Shown in pieces: positions 63,929-64,000 of a stretch of 64,000 nt of DNA. How positions within the stretch are numbered: the stretch's first letter is position 1; the number at the start of each line of letters is the position of its first letter. The translations under genes were made by a program, and so were the position numbers. The notes under the pieces are model-generated. The model ran no database searches, was not told where the DNA came from, and was given only the letters and a program-made list of their open reading frames with translations. Source of the stretch: Anaspis maculata (Eukaryota > Arthropoda > Insecta > Coleoptera > Scraptiidae); contig OX421962.1 of assembly GCA_949128115.1 (NCBI GenBank), positions 37,595,745 to 37,659,744 of the forward strand, read 5' to 3'.

Positions 63929-64000
63929 AACAAAGCTCTCCGACCAACCACAACACCAGACGATCGAACCGAACAACTCGGTTGGTCGGAGAGCTTTGTT
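63929..64000. repeat. Perfect 21-bp inverted repeat cut by the window end
   Basis: AACAAAGCTCTCCGACCAACC (63929-63949; given here as AACAAAGCTCTCCGACCAAC plus C) is exactly inverted at 63980-64000, with a 30-base loop. The right arm reaches the last base of the window, so the true stem or TIR may be longer. Confidence 0.85.

Noticed and set aside
1..64000. tRNA or rRNA genes
   Set aside because: I looked for B-box-like GGTTCRANNCC with a fitting acceptor stem and for conserved rRNA words and found none; a covariance-model scan would be more reliable.

Overview
This is a eukaryotic, almost certainly arthropod (probably insect) genomic window, AT-rich and packed with transposable elements. Reasons: TA-flanked foldback elements and miniature transposons (MITEs), hAT-type elements with 8-bp target duplications, fragments of jockey/CR1-like non-LTR reverse transcriptase, a Ty3/Gypsy-type LTR element, and scattered GTAGGTACCTAC-like words. 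I find no intact host gene. The open frames are short and mostly lie in repeats, so no operon or pathway can be described.

Layout. 1-4.8 kb: a relic arm, then a 3-kb foldback (1758-4767) whose inverted repeats are built of ~20-bp tandem units, with a 1.09-kb palindrome nested in it. 4.8-6.4 kb: unclassified, partly GC-rich, with one possible truncated exon. 6.4-9.7 kb: a composite foldback and the first copy of family A (tips AACTGCTCAACA, TA duplication). 11.4-17.1 kb: a small hairpin family member, a tandem dimer of a 272-bp MITE, and a 3.7-kb TIR element carrying three hAT elements, one nested inside another. 19.5-22.5 kb: a duplicated module and a family A copy interrupted by a 1254-bp element with a clean 5-bp duplication. 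22.6-23.8 kb: a GC/CpG-rich island, possibly regulatory. 24-29.5 kb: a reverse-transcriptase fragment, MITEs, a long inverted-repeat element, and a ~280-bp tandem array with two insertions. 30.1-34.7 kb: two palindromes of 1.1 and 2.3 kb. 34.7-42.6 kb: mostly unclassified, with two MITEs and a 1.7-kb TIR element.

42,657-49,373 holds the best-defined object: a complete LTR retrotransposon (TG...CA ends, 1376-bp LTRs in which I see no difference, 4-bp ATAG target duplication). Its internal region keeps recognisable but frameshifted gag, protease, reverse transcriptase, RNase H and integrase fragments in Ty3/Gypsy order. It therefore looks young by its LTRs yet cannot encode its own proteins. 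Each LTR carries about 12 successive hairpins whose loops are nearly constant (RGGGAA...AACGCAC) while the stems differ and change in a compensatory way. I regard this as the most unusual signal in the window.

49.4-64 kb: unclassified GC-richer DNA, a hAT-like element, more MITEs, a 2045-bp palindrome (57724-59768) whose tips resemble those of family A, another family A copy, a 3'-end non-LTR fragment interrupted by a MITE, and a hairpin cut by the window end. Many elements sit at TA sites directly beside or inside others, so the window is largely a record of nested insertions.
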